A stretch of DNA of 64,000 nucleotides, taken from NCBI RefSeq assembly GCF_907164915.1, contig NC_061866.1:40178320-40242319 (forward strand), read 5' to 3'. This DNA comes from Impatiens glandulifera. Lineage: Eukaryota; Streptophyta; Magnoliopsida; Ericales; Balsaminaceae. The notes below the pieces were generated by a model, which was given only the letters and a program-made list of their open reading frames with translations, was not told the origin of the DNA and did no database searches. A program made the position numbers and the translations under genes. Positions 46,512 through 58,190 of this stretch are shown in pieces. Position 1 is the stretch's first letter. Each line of letters opens with the position of its first letter.

Positions 46512-46522
46512 GCGCTTATATT
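46512..46522 (-). promoter_or_regulatory. Putative transposase promoter next to right TIR
   Basis: TATAAG on the minus strand (46520-46515) is followed by a CT-rich leader (TTCTTCTCCTTCTCTCTC) and a CGGCGGCGGCGA patch before the ATG at 46382. This mirrors the arrangement at the left end. Confidence 0.5.
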
Positions 46523-46558
46523 AAATAGTAAGGGCAATCTGGACATTTCACATATCGT

Positions 46559-46706
46559 CACTTCGCGAAACGCTAAGTGACTTAGCGTTTCGCGACGAGG
46601 GCAAAATCGTCCAAAAAAAATAAAATCACCACGAGCGCAATTAAATTATCAAAATTCCACCAGGTCAAATAACCCGGTTTGCAAGGTCGTTTCGTCAAAT
46701 TTCCCC
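46559..46706 (-). repeat. Right TIR of the MULE, with internal palindrome
   Basis: Inverted copy of 37271-37418. It contains the same perfect 33-bp inverted repeat at 46563-46595. Confidence 0.95.
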
Positions 46707-46712
46707 TTTAGT

Positions 46713-47164
46713 GCTTCTCTATCGGTTGTTGGTCTTGGCGACTCTGCACAGTACAATAAAGAAGAAAATAAAAATATATATATTTGTTGATCTGTGTGTA
46801 CCGTGAGGGAGAAAGTGTGTATGTGTGTGTGTGTGAGAGAAATTTAAAAAGCAAAATGATAGACTGAAGAAGAATAATTCGAAGTTGCAGTCCTCTTCTG
46901 CACACCTACGAACTTGTTTGTTTTTTAAATTATTTTGACCATAGTGATTTTTAATCATTTCAAATATTTCTTAGATTTTAATTCATAGTGTTTGGATATC
47001 AACCGGTGACTTTCGGACAGTTTAATTTGGTTTGGTTTGAAAATAAATATGATGAAATTGATAAATAAGAGGTGAAGTTTGTTCCCTTTTACATGTATTT
47101 ATTGAAATCTATTTAAAATTATACAGTTATCATAATCAAATCAATTTGATTATTATATAAAAAT
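46713..47164. other. Former AGO10 upstream DNA
   Basis: This sequence was contiguous with 37,270 before the MULE inserted. It holds a (TG)n-like patch at ~46,817-46,835 and AT-rich DNA, with no gene. Confidence 0.5.
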
Positions 47165-48010
47165 ATTTTTAATTTTTTTTAAATAGTACATGTATATTAA
47201 AAATGATAAAAAAAATTGTTTAAACATAACGACGAAACATGATATGAAAACAAACGTTACTCGAACGGTTAACAAACTCGTAAATCCTTGAAAAAAACGA
47301 TTAACTCACCTACCGATTTTCCGGAACGAATATCATAAAACATTATAATAATAGTAACATTATGAATGATACGAATCAGATTATTACGATCATTAAAAGT
47401 TCAACGATTTCTTTCAAACTAAATATTTTATCAAAAAAGATTGAGATGGTAACTCAAATATATAGATCTGTTATATCAGCTACATACATCAATTCAATTT
47501 TCTCAACAACTATTCAAAAATTCGGGTATCACCTAATAGATTTTAGTAATACTTCACAAAAGACTCTAGATACTAGTACAATGCAAAAGTAAGTGAATTG
47601 TTGATTCAACCTCCCCATGACATATACGACAACGACTAACCATAATACAATATTTTTTCATACTTTGAACTTGACGAGGTATTGGGTGCTTGCGTGCCCT
47701 ATTGAGAGTATATTTCATTCTCTCTGAACCAGACTAAGAATTTCATCGTAAATAACACTCAATCGAAATAACGAGATTTTAGATGAAATCATTAACTCAC
47801 AAAATTCTCCTAATAAAAATTATATAAAATCATCTTAGCAAATATTTTAGCGAACAAATTATAACAATGCCCCGCATAAAAAATATTCATGTCTTAACAA
47901 CACATAAGGTCTTGTTTAGACGAGAACACTTTCTTGTGTCCTACTAAAAGTAAACCTATATTATCATAGGAACTCTCTATCATGTTTAATATCCTCATAC
48001 GAATATATAA
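47165..48010 (-). mobile_element. LINE 3'-part remnant with zf-RVT-like motif
   Basis: The minus strand at 47,575-47,655 translates to KKYCIMVSRCRICHGEVEST followed by IHLLLHC, the Cys/His pattern that follows RT in plant LINEs. Downstream frames (DSYHS, FRKIGR, NRFFKDLRV) are broken by stops. It aligns in the same orientation with 18,800-19,480, so both are copies of one family. Confidence 0.75.
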
Positions 48011-48420
48011 TGAAAAATACATATTTTTTTTAAAAAAATTCCTTTCCTTAGGTTATTTACTTAATGATTTTGAGTGACAACTTTCCATGTGTATTGAATG
48101 TACATAAAAGATTTGATCTTGGATATTTCAGCTTTTAAGTCCAGTTTATTTATTAAATTTGCGGGAATTAATCGCAACAAAGCGTTCTAAAAATAAAATA
48201 GATTAGAAGGGTCAAATAAGGAGGCTGTGACGTGGGTTATAGTGTAAATACTAGTTACAATTATGAAGTTCTAAGTTGTAGGGGACTTCCTACCAACAAT
48301 AATTTGTAGGGGCTACATTAATTTACACTCACTAGGCACTACTTAGGCGGCCTTGTTTGGTTACTTTAAAAAATAAGGCTTGCTCGGTTGAAGCTTGTTT
48401 GATATTTTTTTTTAAATAAA

Positions 48421-48541
48421 GGAGAATTAACATGATATTTTCACAGTCATAATCTCGCTTAAACTTAAAACGTTTTCAGATATAATCGAACTCGTAAATT
48501 TTTTATCTTTTAAGCCGACTATTATTATTGGGCTAACTTGG
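48421..48541 (-). mobile_element. tRNA-derived SINE, copy 1
   Basis: On the minus strand it begins TTAGCCCAATAATAATAGTC (A-box region), has AAAAGATAAAA in place of the variable part, then ACGAGTTCGATTATATCTG (B-box region) and a tail ending in AAAATATCATG. It aligns with the copies at 52,299 and 55,473. Confidence 0.65.
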
Positions 48542-48559
48542 TGAGATTTTTTTTTAAAA

Positions 48560-49680
48560 AACTGTTTTACCCAAACATCGACCCTTTCATTACATATATT
48601 TTCAATCGTCAAATTATTAGATTTATTAATCAAAATACATTTATTTTATTTTTTATAAAATTTCATTTTAAATAAAAAATTATAGTAATCAATTATAAAA
48701 TTCAAATTATGTAATTTTTTTCATCTACCCATTTTCTAAATAAAAATCCACTGAAGACCTTTAGTAACCAATATGAAAAGATCTGGAAGTTTATTTAAAT
48801 AAATTTTATATTATATTTTAAGAACTTAATTTTTTTTGATAAATAAATAAATAATATTAATATATAATAATAAAATAATTTTATTAAAATATATATATAT
48901 ATATATATTCATATTTTAATTAATAAATTTAATAATTTTATTTTGAAAACTCAATTTAATAAAGTATATAATTAAACCAATCAAATCATTTAATTTATTA
49001 ACAAAAATATTTTTTTTTTTTTTTTTTTTAAATATATAGCTCTAGCTAAGCTTTGTTTGATGAAAGTATATAAATTTAAAAATAACCTTAAATTATGAAT
49101 TCAAATAGTTTAACTTTATCTTGTAAAATATTAAAATAAATAATATTCCTGTCATTTGGTCTAAATAATATTGAAATAATTCATCTTTTTTATAAAATAA
49201 ATTACACTTTATCTAACTAGTTAAAGTTAGTTATATGATTTATTTTTTTTTAATTTAAGAAGTTATTATTACAACCAATATTTATAGTCCAATTTTAATT
49301 TAGAGTATTCTTAGTTAAAATCAATTTTTAACTTTGACAAACTCTCATTTGAATTACTATACTATTTTCAAATAAGTTGTAAAAGTATATGATATTAAAG
49401 TTGACAATGATCTAAGTAGGGGTTCACTATACATAATACAAAGAAAAAAAAGTTTGATGTTTCAAATAAATTACAAATTTGGTAGTGTTAGATGAATGAC
49501 AATTATAACTTCACTTACAAATTTTAATTCAAATTCACTTATTTTGAATGTTTTTTTTCTTCTTCTGAAAGTATTTGTGTCACTCCCGAACACTTATAAA
49601 AATAAATCAAAATATATAACTTCACATATAAATTTATTTATTTTATAAAAATTATATGTTTATTTCTTTACGATAATATA

Positions 49681-49741
<61 letters not shown>

Positions 49742-49941
49742 AATGGTGTAAAACTCAAATCTATATCATTACATTTTTTGGATTATCTCCTCACATGTTG
49801 TCTTGCAAACCCTGGTCCCCTTCTCGTTTGGCTATGTTTTTCAACATGGATTGACATAAGTGATTGTGATATACCCATGAGTATGTATAAAATTTTAATT
49901 TATTAAACTATATATATTATATAAAAATAACTTTTTATCAA

Positions 49942-49982
<41 letters not shown>

Positions 49983-50620
49983 TGAATATATATTTTTTTT
50001 AGTTTTAAAACTATATTGGTTTAATGAGATATTTTAGTTGTATGAAGGTGTCATGATCCATTAAGTGTTTTCATTCATTTTGTCAAGACTATCATATTAA
50101 ATTATTTGTATTTTTCTTTTATTGAACTTAATTTATTGTTGATGGAAGTATATTAATTTTATTTTAAATGTTTGTTAAATAATTATTTTAAAATATTATT
50201 TAACATATTGAATTTTTATCATAATTTTATTTATAATTTATAATATTATTGACATGACTATAATAATTCAATAAAAATAATTTAAAATTTGAAAAAAAAT
50301 ATTAAAAAATATATATTAATTATCTGTGTTAACTTTTAAAATGAGGGAAAATTTTATTTTATTATTATTTAATAATATATAGAATAAAATGAAGTCAAAA
50401 TTACATTTGAATGAAATGTTATATTAATCTTTGGATGCTAGATCTCACTTTTATATGTGACCTAATTGGATTATTTTCAAAATGAAACTTTTATGCTGCC
50501 AACCCTTTAGATTTAGTGATACATATGTGGTTTAAATGATTTTACATCACTATTTTGACTAGCATGTATCTCGTGCATTTGCACTAGTAATAATATAAAA
50601 AACCGTGAAAAAATATTACG
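48560..50620. other. AT-rich intergenic DNA with microsatellites
   Basis: There is no gene. The stretch includes an (AT)n run of ~54 bases at 49,686-49,739 and interrupted (TA)n runs at 48,889-48,908 and 49,944-49,983. Confidence 0.6.
49686..49739. repeat. (AT)n microsatellite
   Basis: An uninterrupted AT dinucleotide repeat of about 27 units, likely polymorphic in length. Confidence 0.95.
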
Positions 50621-50628
50621 GTAAAATT

Positions 50629-51086
50629 TTTATGGGCGGGTCAACCCACAATCCGACCCAAATATCCATTTACTCTCACATATATCCAAATTAACCACAG
50701 CTCTCGACCCGGTAATCCGGACACTTTAAAAATTAAACATCATTATATATATATATAGATTAGTTAGTTAAAAAGTTAAACTTATACTGTTAAAATGTCA
50801 CACGTTTATCAAATTTTGAGTTGAATTTAAAATATAAAGTGTTATTAGCCTAGTTGGTTAAAATGTTGTATTAATTTTGTTAGGTTGCAAGTTCGAACCA
50901 TACCTATAACATTTTTAATTTTATTTTTAACCGTTTTAAGTTTATGGGCGGGTCAACCCACAATCCGACCCAAGTATCCATTTACTCTCACATATATCTA
51001 AATTAACCACAGCTCTCGACCCGGCAATCGGACACTTTAAAAATTAAGCATCATTATATATATATAGATTAGTTAGTTAAAAAGTT
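50629..51086. repeat. ~150-bp direct duplication flanking a SINE-like unit
   Basis: Copies at 50629-50778 and 50941-51086 (starting TTTATGGGCGGGTCAACCCA, ending AGATTAGTTAGTTAAAAAGTT) are nearly identical. The ~160 bases between them hold a SINE-like tRNA head. The arrangement suggests a partial tandem duplication of a ~312-bp unit. Confidence 0.85.
50841..50915 (+). mobile_element. tRNA-derived SINE-like head
   Basis: TAGCCTAGTTGG (50846-50857) fits the tRNA A-box pattern and GTTCGAACC (50891-50899) fits the B-box exactly, with tRNA-like spacing. The region between cannot form a normal anticodon arm, so it is a SINE head and not a tRNA gene. Confidence 0.6.
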
Positions 51087-52298
51087 GATACATTTATATA
51101 TTAATATTTTAAGTACTTGTTAAATATTTTTTTTATCATTATATATTAATAAATTTTAAGTATTTTATAAAAAACAAATTTTCAAAATCAACACTCATCA
51201 ATATTATTTTTAAATAAACCTAAATGTATTTAAATAAATCCTTACTAAATAAGCTCTTTTGAATTGATTGTGTTGAGTTTTTCTAAGACATTGACTATAA
51301 TAAAAAATTATTTTATTATTTGTGTAAACAATAAAATCATTCGATTCATTAACCAAAATATTAAAATATTTTATATTTTAAAAAAATTATTAAAAAAATT
51401 TATTTTCTAAAGCATCGATCAATGTTTTTAAAATAAACCTAAGGAACAAACTCTTAATTCTTTTATGTTTAAACTTTCTACAATATGCACTCTTTTTTAT
51501 AAAATTATAACCTTCAAACAAAACTTAAGTACACACATATCAAATGAGTTCTAGCTTGGATATTTTAAAAGTAACTAAAATGAACGATAGAGATTGATTT
51601 AAATTTGTAAGTGAACTTAGGTCAAAAAATAAATGATCATATAATTTCTGAAATAGTAGTAGAGGAAATGATGAGTTTATTGACCCGACACAGAGGTACG
51701 GTTGCCACTTGCCAGCCCATATGAAGGATCATAGTCATGTCATCATTAACATGAAATCAGTGTCATCATTTTAATCTCTGAATAAAATCATAATTCTACA
51801 AAATAGCAAATTTAAGTCCTTGTTTGTTTTTTCAATCTCAATTCATAACATGAAGAGATCTAGTAAATATCTTATTTCAAATCATTTTCTATAAGCTTAT
51901 TGTATGACTCAGCATCTTAGCTAGAAATGATTCAATAAACATCATTTGACATGCTATATGATTTTTAACCATCAAGTTTGACAAAAAGCTCCAATTAAAC
52001 AACAAAATTATTTCTTTTCACCATTATAAAAAAAAAACTTGATGTTTTAGAACATTTCTCGATCTTATAAAAGTAAGATACCAAACTAGTTGTCAAAAAA
52101 ATACTTGAAGTTCACCAGATAAACATAATAAGGTGGAAGTTCTAACTTTACACAAAAATAGCACATGAAAAAGTGCTCAATGGCTCTTGCAAATGTTCAT
52201 AAATAAAGTTCATCCCTCCTTATAAAATCCATTATTAGGTCACTCAACTTTATAGTGCTAAACATGCATGTATGTTTCAAGAGAGTATTATGAATTAA
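51087..52298. other. AT-rich intergenic DNA
   Basis: No gene, RNA or recognisable element is seen. Confidence 0.5.
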
Positions 52299-52425
52299 AG
52301 AAGAACTAGCATGACACTTCACAACTATGATTTTTCGTTTAAACTCAAAACATTTTCAGATGGAATTGAATCCGTGACATTTTGGTCTTTAACCGACTAT
52401 TACCACTGTACTACATTAGTGGAAT
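52299..52425 (-). mobile_element. tRNA-derived SINE, copy 2
   Basis: On the minus strand it reads GTAGTACAGTGGTAATAGTC (A-box region), then GGTTAAAGACCAAAATGTC and ACGGATTCAATTCCATCTG (B-box region), followed by the shared tail ending GTGTCATGCTAGTTC. It is the best-preserved head of the three copies. Confidence 0.7.
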
Positions 52426-52429
52426 ATGT

Positions 52430-54824
52430 TTCAAAAGAGTATTAAAATCAACATCGTGGAGTTTGGTCTACCGGGCGAAATCTTTTTAATACAAATGCTA
52501 CTAAAAATTAGGGTTTAGGGATAAATTAACGATTGAATCTAAACAATAAATAGGTTTAGATTTACATTGATGTTATATATATTATCATGTCAAATAAAGG
52601 ATCTCTTAGTGGTTCCGAATTTCTATAAGCCATCTTTTTAAAAGGAGTATGTTACATTGTATCGGAAACTACGATCTTATGTCGGATAAAAGTATTGGTT
52701 TTCCATTTCTCAAAAGAACCCAACCATTTGCATTATATGATTGTGAATGAAAAAAAAAGGCATTCAACAAAGAACCCTTTAATTATTAACCCAAAAGCAA
52801 AGTGGTCAGAGGTCCAAAAGAACACGAAGTACTACTTTAACATTACTTTTGAATCATCCCCATAAAAAACAGCTCTTTTTTCTTTGCCTTAAAAGGCAGT
52901 TAAAGGGCCTTTATGTCCCCCACACCACCACTCATGTATATAATTATCACCCAACTCCAAAGTATGGCTCCTTTTATAGATCTGTTTCATGACCCACTAT
53001 TCATCATCTGCTAAAATTGATTATTTTGTTCATTCTTTGGCTTTGAGTTTCGAGTTGTTTAATTACCGTCGGTCAAATAAAATAATTCAAATTTCATTCA
53101 ATGTGCTCGCTCCGAAACAAATATTGATGTCAAAAGAAAAATTGCGATAGTAAAACTGCAAATTTGAAGATTTTAGCAACAAAGTAATAAACTTCGAAGA
53201 GCTTTCTTGATCTCATGACCTAAAGGTTTATAATTCATCAAAGTAGAACAAGGAAAAGTTTTAAAGAAATTAAGCTTTATGGTTTTAGTATGGGTGTCCA
53301 ATTTTATGCATGTTGTTGAGAACTCATTTAAGAATATACATGTGATGGTTGTTTAGAACATGTTATAAATTATTATCAAAGTACTTTTAATTATATATAG
53401 TTGGAGCTTAAAAGAAACAATAACTTTTATAGATCGTCATCAATATCAAATTTAGGATACCAATAAAGACAAAAAATTAAAAGTGTTAATATCTTATAAG
53501 CTAAACAGATAAGCTTATATAACATGAATTTCAAGAATAGTGCTTAGAAGTTCCATATTTTTCTCTATTTAATGTAGTCTATTATATATTATTTATTTAT
53601 TTATTTTCATTTTCCCCTGGTGGTATCCTGACGTCTACAACACTTAAAAGAGAAACAAACCAAATTAATAATTATCACCAAAATAATCAATATAAGTTAT
53701 GATGCTTATAACAAAAATAAACTCATAATCCCATACCACAAGGTAATAAACAAAGACACAACCAATCAAAAAGAAAATTTAATCGATGTTATGGGAACGA
53801 CCAATTTTTGACCCGACCTCATAATTTACACCGTTGTTTAACTTGAACATTTCTCTTTAAAATTGTGATTTCCTAGTATATTTCTTTTTGATATTTCTCG
53901 AAATTGTTTCAAAAGTCTCGTCATCCTCCAAATCACGATTATTATTTTTGATAGTCAATTACAAGACTAGGGTTTCGCAAACAATAATTACTTAAACATC
54001 TCGATGAATAATTTAAGTCTCGCTACTTTATTCTTCTGACTCATCCACTTACACTTGATTCAAGAGTATTATACACTTACCTGATGCTTAGAGTGTATGT
54101 GACCCACTCTTCATAACTCATAAGGTTAGGGAAGACCTCTTCAAGATTGACAACATCCAAATCCATAAAAGTGGTGAACAGATTCAGTGACCTCCATCTA
54201 AATATTATTCTATATAAAAAATAAATTTCATTTTGACATCAAACCTTATAATATGTTTTGGTTTTGTGTTTGGATTGTGTCATATATAATTTTCTAGACT
54301 TTTATCAATATATTGATGTTTTTGGTTTGATTCAAAAGAAAATATATTTCAACATGACTCACATGAGGTTGTATTAGAAGTTAACTGGTAAAAAAATATC
54401 ATATAAACATTACATTATGGGCTTATATATTCCATTTATCAGTGCATATATATAATAATAATAAGGGTAATGTACCTAGCATGATTAAGGTAATGGACTG
54501 TGACATTCATTAGAATGTGCTTCCCCAGTAAAGAGAAAGAGACATAATTTTATTAACCCAATTTACATCATTGGAGCTACTAGAGGACAATATCATTGAT
54601 AAGACATGTTTAGCACATCAATGAATGTGTGGGTTAGTTTGATTCAACTAATTAGTTTTGTATTCAATTCAATTTATTCATTAATCACTTTAATGGTTTT
54701 GATAGCTTAAAGATTATTTATCACTCACACTAGTTAGAAGACGAGCTTAGTTGTCAACTTATTTATAAAACTATAGTTAAGACAGGTCTGTTTAATTAAA
54801 TTTACTCGCAAAATTTTATACTTT
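52430..54824. other. Intergenic DNA
   Basis: No supported gene. A promoter-like patch near 52,920-52,990 (ATGTATATAATTATC, then CCTTTTATAGATC) has no recognisable gene or hairpin after it. Confidence 0.4.
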
Positions 54825-55037
54825 TTGGGACAAGTTCAGTCGAGAAACGATCCTGTGTCATTTACCCTAAAGTGTTGCACGAAACCAAGGACCAGACGGA
54901 AGTACTTCAGACCGACTAACTTTCCTCGGATTTTTTTAAAGTGCGCGATTTGGGGCTACTTTTTGTTAGCTCATCGGCCAAGCAGTCTTGAAGAGCTTTC
55001 CAAACCTCAATTGGAGCAAAAGAAAAAAAGTTCATAG
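54825..55037 (+). other. Small open frame of uncertain origin (70 codons)
   Basis: The translation starts MGQVQSRNDPVSFTLKCC and has a balanced, gene-like composition, with GC content above its surroundings. I cannot match it to a family. It may be a fragment of an organellar or transposon gene. There is no promoter, intron or neighbour support. Confidence 0.2.
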
Positions 55038-55241
55038 CGAAAAAAGGTTTAAGTCAAAAAAAAAGAGAAAAAAAATTTGCCTTAGAGATTGCAGATTTCA
55101 TCATTTTGGTAATTAAGGTTTCAGTTTGGTGTGAAATCAATCAGAATACCACTTTGGAATTTCCTGTAAACTGTGTACCATTTTTTTAACCTCTCTACTC
55201 GCTTGCATATACTATCAATTTTCTTATTATTATAGGTTTAT

Positions 55242-55274
55242 GACATTGACATTGACATTGACATTGACATTGAC
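55242..55274. repeat. (GACATT)n microsatellite
   Basis: About five and a half uninterrupted GACATT hexamers. Confidence 0.95.
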
Positions 55275-55472
55275 GTAGATGCATACTTTAGGATAAAATA
55301 ATACAAAACTAGACACATGTTTATACTTGAATTCATCTTTATATGCATGCTTTATGATGAAATAGATAAATAAGATGTAAAATAATGTTTCTTTAAATTA
55401 TCAAAAATTAAAAATAGAGACAATCAAGTAAATGAAAATAAGATATAATAAATGTTGATATTTGTTTAATTA

Positions 55473-55555
55473 AGGAGAACTAGCATGACATTCCACATTC
55501 ATAATCCTTACTTCAACTTAAAACACTTCAGATAAAATCGAATCCGTAATTTTGA
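55473..55555 (-). mobile_element. tRNA-derived SINE, copy 3 (truncated)
   Basis: It shares the tail and B-box region (ACGGATTCGATTTTATCTG on the minus strand) with copies 1 and 2 but lacks the A-box half. It ends at the 3' edge of a minus-strand copia remnant, so one element interrupted the other. Confidence 0.6.
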
Positions 55556-57071
55556 CGATGAAGGGTGTCCAAGATGATGATGCCAATAGTTGGCAGATGA
55601 ACGAGTTCCAATAAGAGATTGATGAGTGGGCGGTGGTTTGAAAATTGAGTTTAGGCGATATAACCCATTTTTAAGTGTGCTGCGAAGGAGTTCCCTCTTT
55701 GTGACCACCTGATCCTTGACAATGCAATAATTTTGATGAAATTCAAAAAAGATATTATCATAGGCAGAAAATTTGGAAACATTTAGAAGATATTTGGTGA
55801 TTAATGGGACATGTAATATATTACGTAGATACATAATTTTTTATTGGAACATGGAATGAATGATTGCCCAATATTAGAAATAGTAAGAGGGTTACCATCA
55901 CCCATTTTAATATTTTTTTATACCATTATAGGGAGTTGAGATGCTAAGGTTGTCAGGATTCGTCATGAGATGATATATAACACCAAAGTCGAGATACCAG
56001 GCTGAGTCATAAACAAAAGAAGGTGTAGCCATCATAGTAGAGTGTGTCGTTGAATTTTGGTTCTGACGACGTCATCAAGTTTCAATCGAATGACCCGTAA
56101 AGTTGTAAATCTGACAAAACATACCCAATTGTCAAATATTAGCAGTGTGACCAAAACGATCACACAAATGATATTGTATTTTATTTTTATTGGGCCCACG
56201 ACCTAAAATAGAAGGCCTAATAGTAGAAGGACCCCCTAATCCAGTAGTAGAAGCCCGATTGAAGTGCGAAAATTTAGATGAACTTGGAGGCCCATTTATT
56301 TGATATCCATTAAAATTATGAGAGCTCAATCAATTGGAAATTTTATTTTCCGCACTATAATCACTTAGAGAGGAGACCGAACGTCACGAACGTCACGATC
56401 GTTGGAAGTGAGATGGTTTTGAAATCCCTCTCAATCCAAAGTAAGATTAGCAGTTGGAGAGTTAGAATGGAGTGATCCAAGGTGAATCTCATGTGTAAGA
56501 AACATTCCTTGGAGGTCTTCGATGACGATGGGGTCGGTGCGAGTGATTACCTCTATAGTGAGAGATTCGTATTCATGACTAAGTCCTCCCAAAGCATAAA
56601 GGATGAAATTTTGTTGAGATATGTTCTGTCCATCACCAACGAGACTATCAGTGATTGATTTTATTTTCTACAAATATTCGGCCATCGGGAGTGAGTCATT
56701 TTTTACTGTCCGAATCTGAAGACGAAACAAACCAAAGGGCTTTAGATGTGGTGCAAGATTCACCAACCACTTGAGCTAGGATAGATTCTAAAAGGGTGGA
56801 GAGAAGCCATGAAAGAATCATCTGATCTTGTTCCTCCTAGATGGTAAGAACAAGATTTAGAGTGAGGACACTAGATCCGTCAATAACATAGGCTTGAAGA
56901 AAGGTTGCAGGGGCAGAATTAATTCCAGTAACGTATGGATAAAGACCATAACCTTTTGCGGTAGGTAAGATTTGAGATTTCAAGGAAGAAAGTTTTTATT
57001 ATCAAGTTTAATGGATGTCAGATTGAGGAAGAGATGAGTGATTGAAGAGGAAGAAGATGAAGAAGAGTCCA
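55508..57071 (-). pseudogene. Ty1-copia gag-protease remnant (minus strand)
   Basis: From the ATG at 57071 the minus strand reads a copia Gag start (serine run, then LNLTSIKLDNKNF) and continues through broken Gag frames. These include QQNFILYALGGLSHEYESL, VITRTDPIVIEDLQ and a zinc-knuckle remnant (CDRFGHTANI). The part before integrase follows (LRNILHVPLITKYLLNVSKF, then YWHHHLGHPSSSKL). Integrase, RT and RNase H are missing. Stops and shifts make it a pseudogene. Confidence 0.8.
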
Positions 57072-57104
57072 TAAATATAGATGTTTGTTATAACCGAATA
57101 ATGA

Positions 57105-57452
57105 CCATGTTAGAAAAGATAAATAGAAAAGAACTTGATGTGGATTAAGAATGTTGTATGTTTACAATTACAAGAGTATGAATTTATACAAAATAAGGGA
57201 AACTAAAGAGTTAGAATATATAAGTTTTTTTAAATATGCTTAATAGCTAGAAGATGAAAACCAAGAAACTCAAGTATGTTGCTCTTTATTTTTAATTGTA
57301 GAGTCTGTAATAATTCACGTAGCCACCTCATCTCATTTGTTATACGACGTCTTAATCTTTTAATTTTAAAAAATGTTTTTGTCGAAGTTTAAACTCAATA
57401 CCTGAACTTTCAACTAAAAATTTAAAATTACAAACCAATATGCAATGTAACA
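57105..57452 (-). repeat. Possible LTR of the minus-strand copia remnant
   Basis: Read on the minus strand, the block ends CTAACA directly before TGGTCATTATTCGG, which resembles a mutated primer site, and then the Gag ATG at 57071. The outer boundary is uncertain because no partner LTR is in view. Confidence 0.35.
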
Positions 57453-57772
57453 TTTATGATAGGAAATCCAACATCAATAGGAACGGTTTGCTTCTTCCTA
57501 ATTCGGCTGGCCTAAAGGAAGAATATGTGGGCAGAGAATCATAGATTGCTGCAGCTTTTGAGGGCTTGCTTGAATAAATAAGAGAGTATTTGAGAAGTAA
57601 AAGTGATGATGGCTGATTCGAGATCGTGATGGGTCTCTCTTTGTTGTTTGATGGAAGGTTCTAGTGGATAATTTTTGAAAATGACTAATTTTCAAGATTG
57701 TAAAAATAATAATACAGTTTAATAATTTTTTTTATTAGTTATTAATTAAAACTACTAATTAATTGTAATAGT
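57453..57772. other. Intergenic/element-derived DNA
   Basis: No gene supported; probably part of an LTR whose left edge cannot be fixed. Confidence 0.3.
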
Positions 57773-57913
57773 TGTTAGTTAGTTTTATTAATTGTAGTTA
57801 GTTAGTTATTACTGAAACTCTTATATAAGGGAGACATGTAATTGTTTGAAACAACAACTTGAATAATATAGTTTACATATTTCTCTTCAAGAATTTAACA
57901 TGGTATTAGAGCT
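57773..57913 (+). repeat. LTR end plus primer site of another LTR element
   Basis: The block TGTTAG...TTTAACA (57773-57900) is followed directly by TGGTATTAGAGCT, a tRNA-Met-type primer site, and has a TATA-like CTTATATAAGG at ~57,820. The downstream coding part is gone after ~90 bases. The true left edge may lie further upstream. Confidence 0.55.
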
Positions 57914-58002
57914 CTAATATTAAGGATCTTGGAGAGTTTTCGCTGCCTCTACTGGTGGCCGGAGCAGCCACTGGTGGAAATATTTATTCTATATTCGATT
58001 AT

Positions 58003-58190
58003 TATTCTTCTGGAACATGCCGTACCTCCACTCCAAGGTTCTAACAACCCCATCATACACCTTAAGGATAATTGTACCCAAAGCTCTTTGGTGTTCCCAA
58101 CAAAACTGTACCACTAACTTCTTTGTACGTGGAAAACCAATTTTAATTGGGACACATGTGAAATGTACAAGCTTCATCAATCATCCACTC
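58003..58190 (-). pseudogene. Ty1-copia protease-region fragment
   Basis: On the minus strand it reads DEWMIDEACTFHMCPN, then WFSTYKEVSGTVLLG and YDGVVRTLEW. This is the copia protease motif (normally a W-x-x-D-S-A/G-A/C box followed by H-M) and the following conserved stretch, in broken frames. It is joined directly to a gypsy fragment on its upstream side. Confidence 0.75.

Larger units (their letters stand above)
37271..46706. mobile_element. Apparently intact MULE with DUF1985-Ulp1 and MURA genes
   Basis: The 9436-bp element has 148-bp TIRs (37271-37418 and 46559-46706) that differ at only a few positions and begin GGGGAAATTTGACGAAA. It is flanked by TTTAGT on both sides (37265-37270, 46707-46712); MULEs usually duplicate 8-11 bp, so the rest of the duplication has either changed or never formed. 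Two convergent genes, both open, encode a DUF1985 plus Ulp1 protein (+) and a MURA transposase (-). MULEs that carry Ulp1-like genes (Kaonashi-type) are known in rice, melon and Arabidopsis. Non-coding parts are filled with a 19-bp-period motif. Its position upstream of AGO10 means it split that gene's upstream region. Confidence 0.95.

Noticed and set aside
50846..50899. Possible tRNA gene
   Set aside because: A- and B-box matches are good but acceptor and anticodon arms do not form; treated as a SINE head.
52915..53045. TATA-like boxes suggesting a gene or MIRNA promoter
   Set aside because: No reading frame, splice site or hairpin was found in the following 500 bases.
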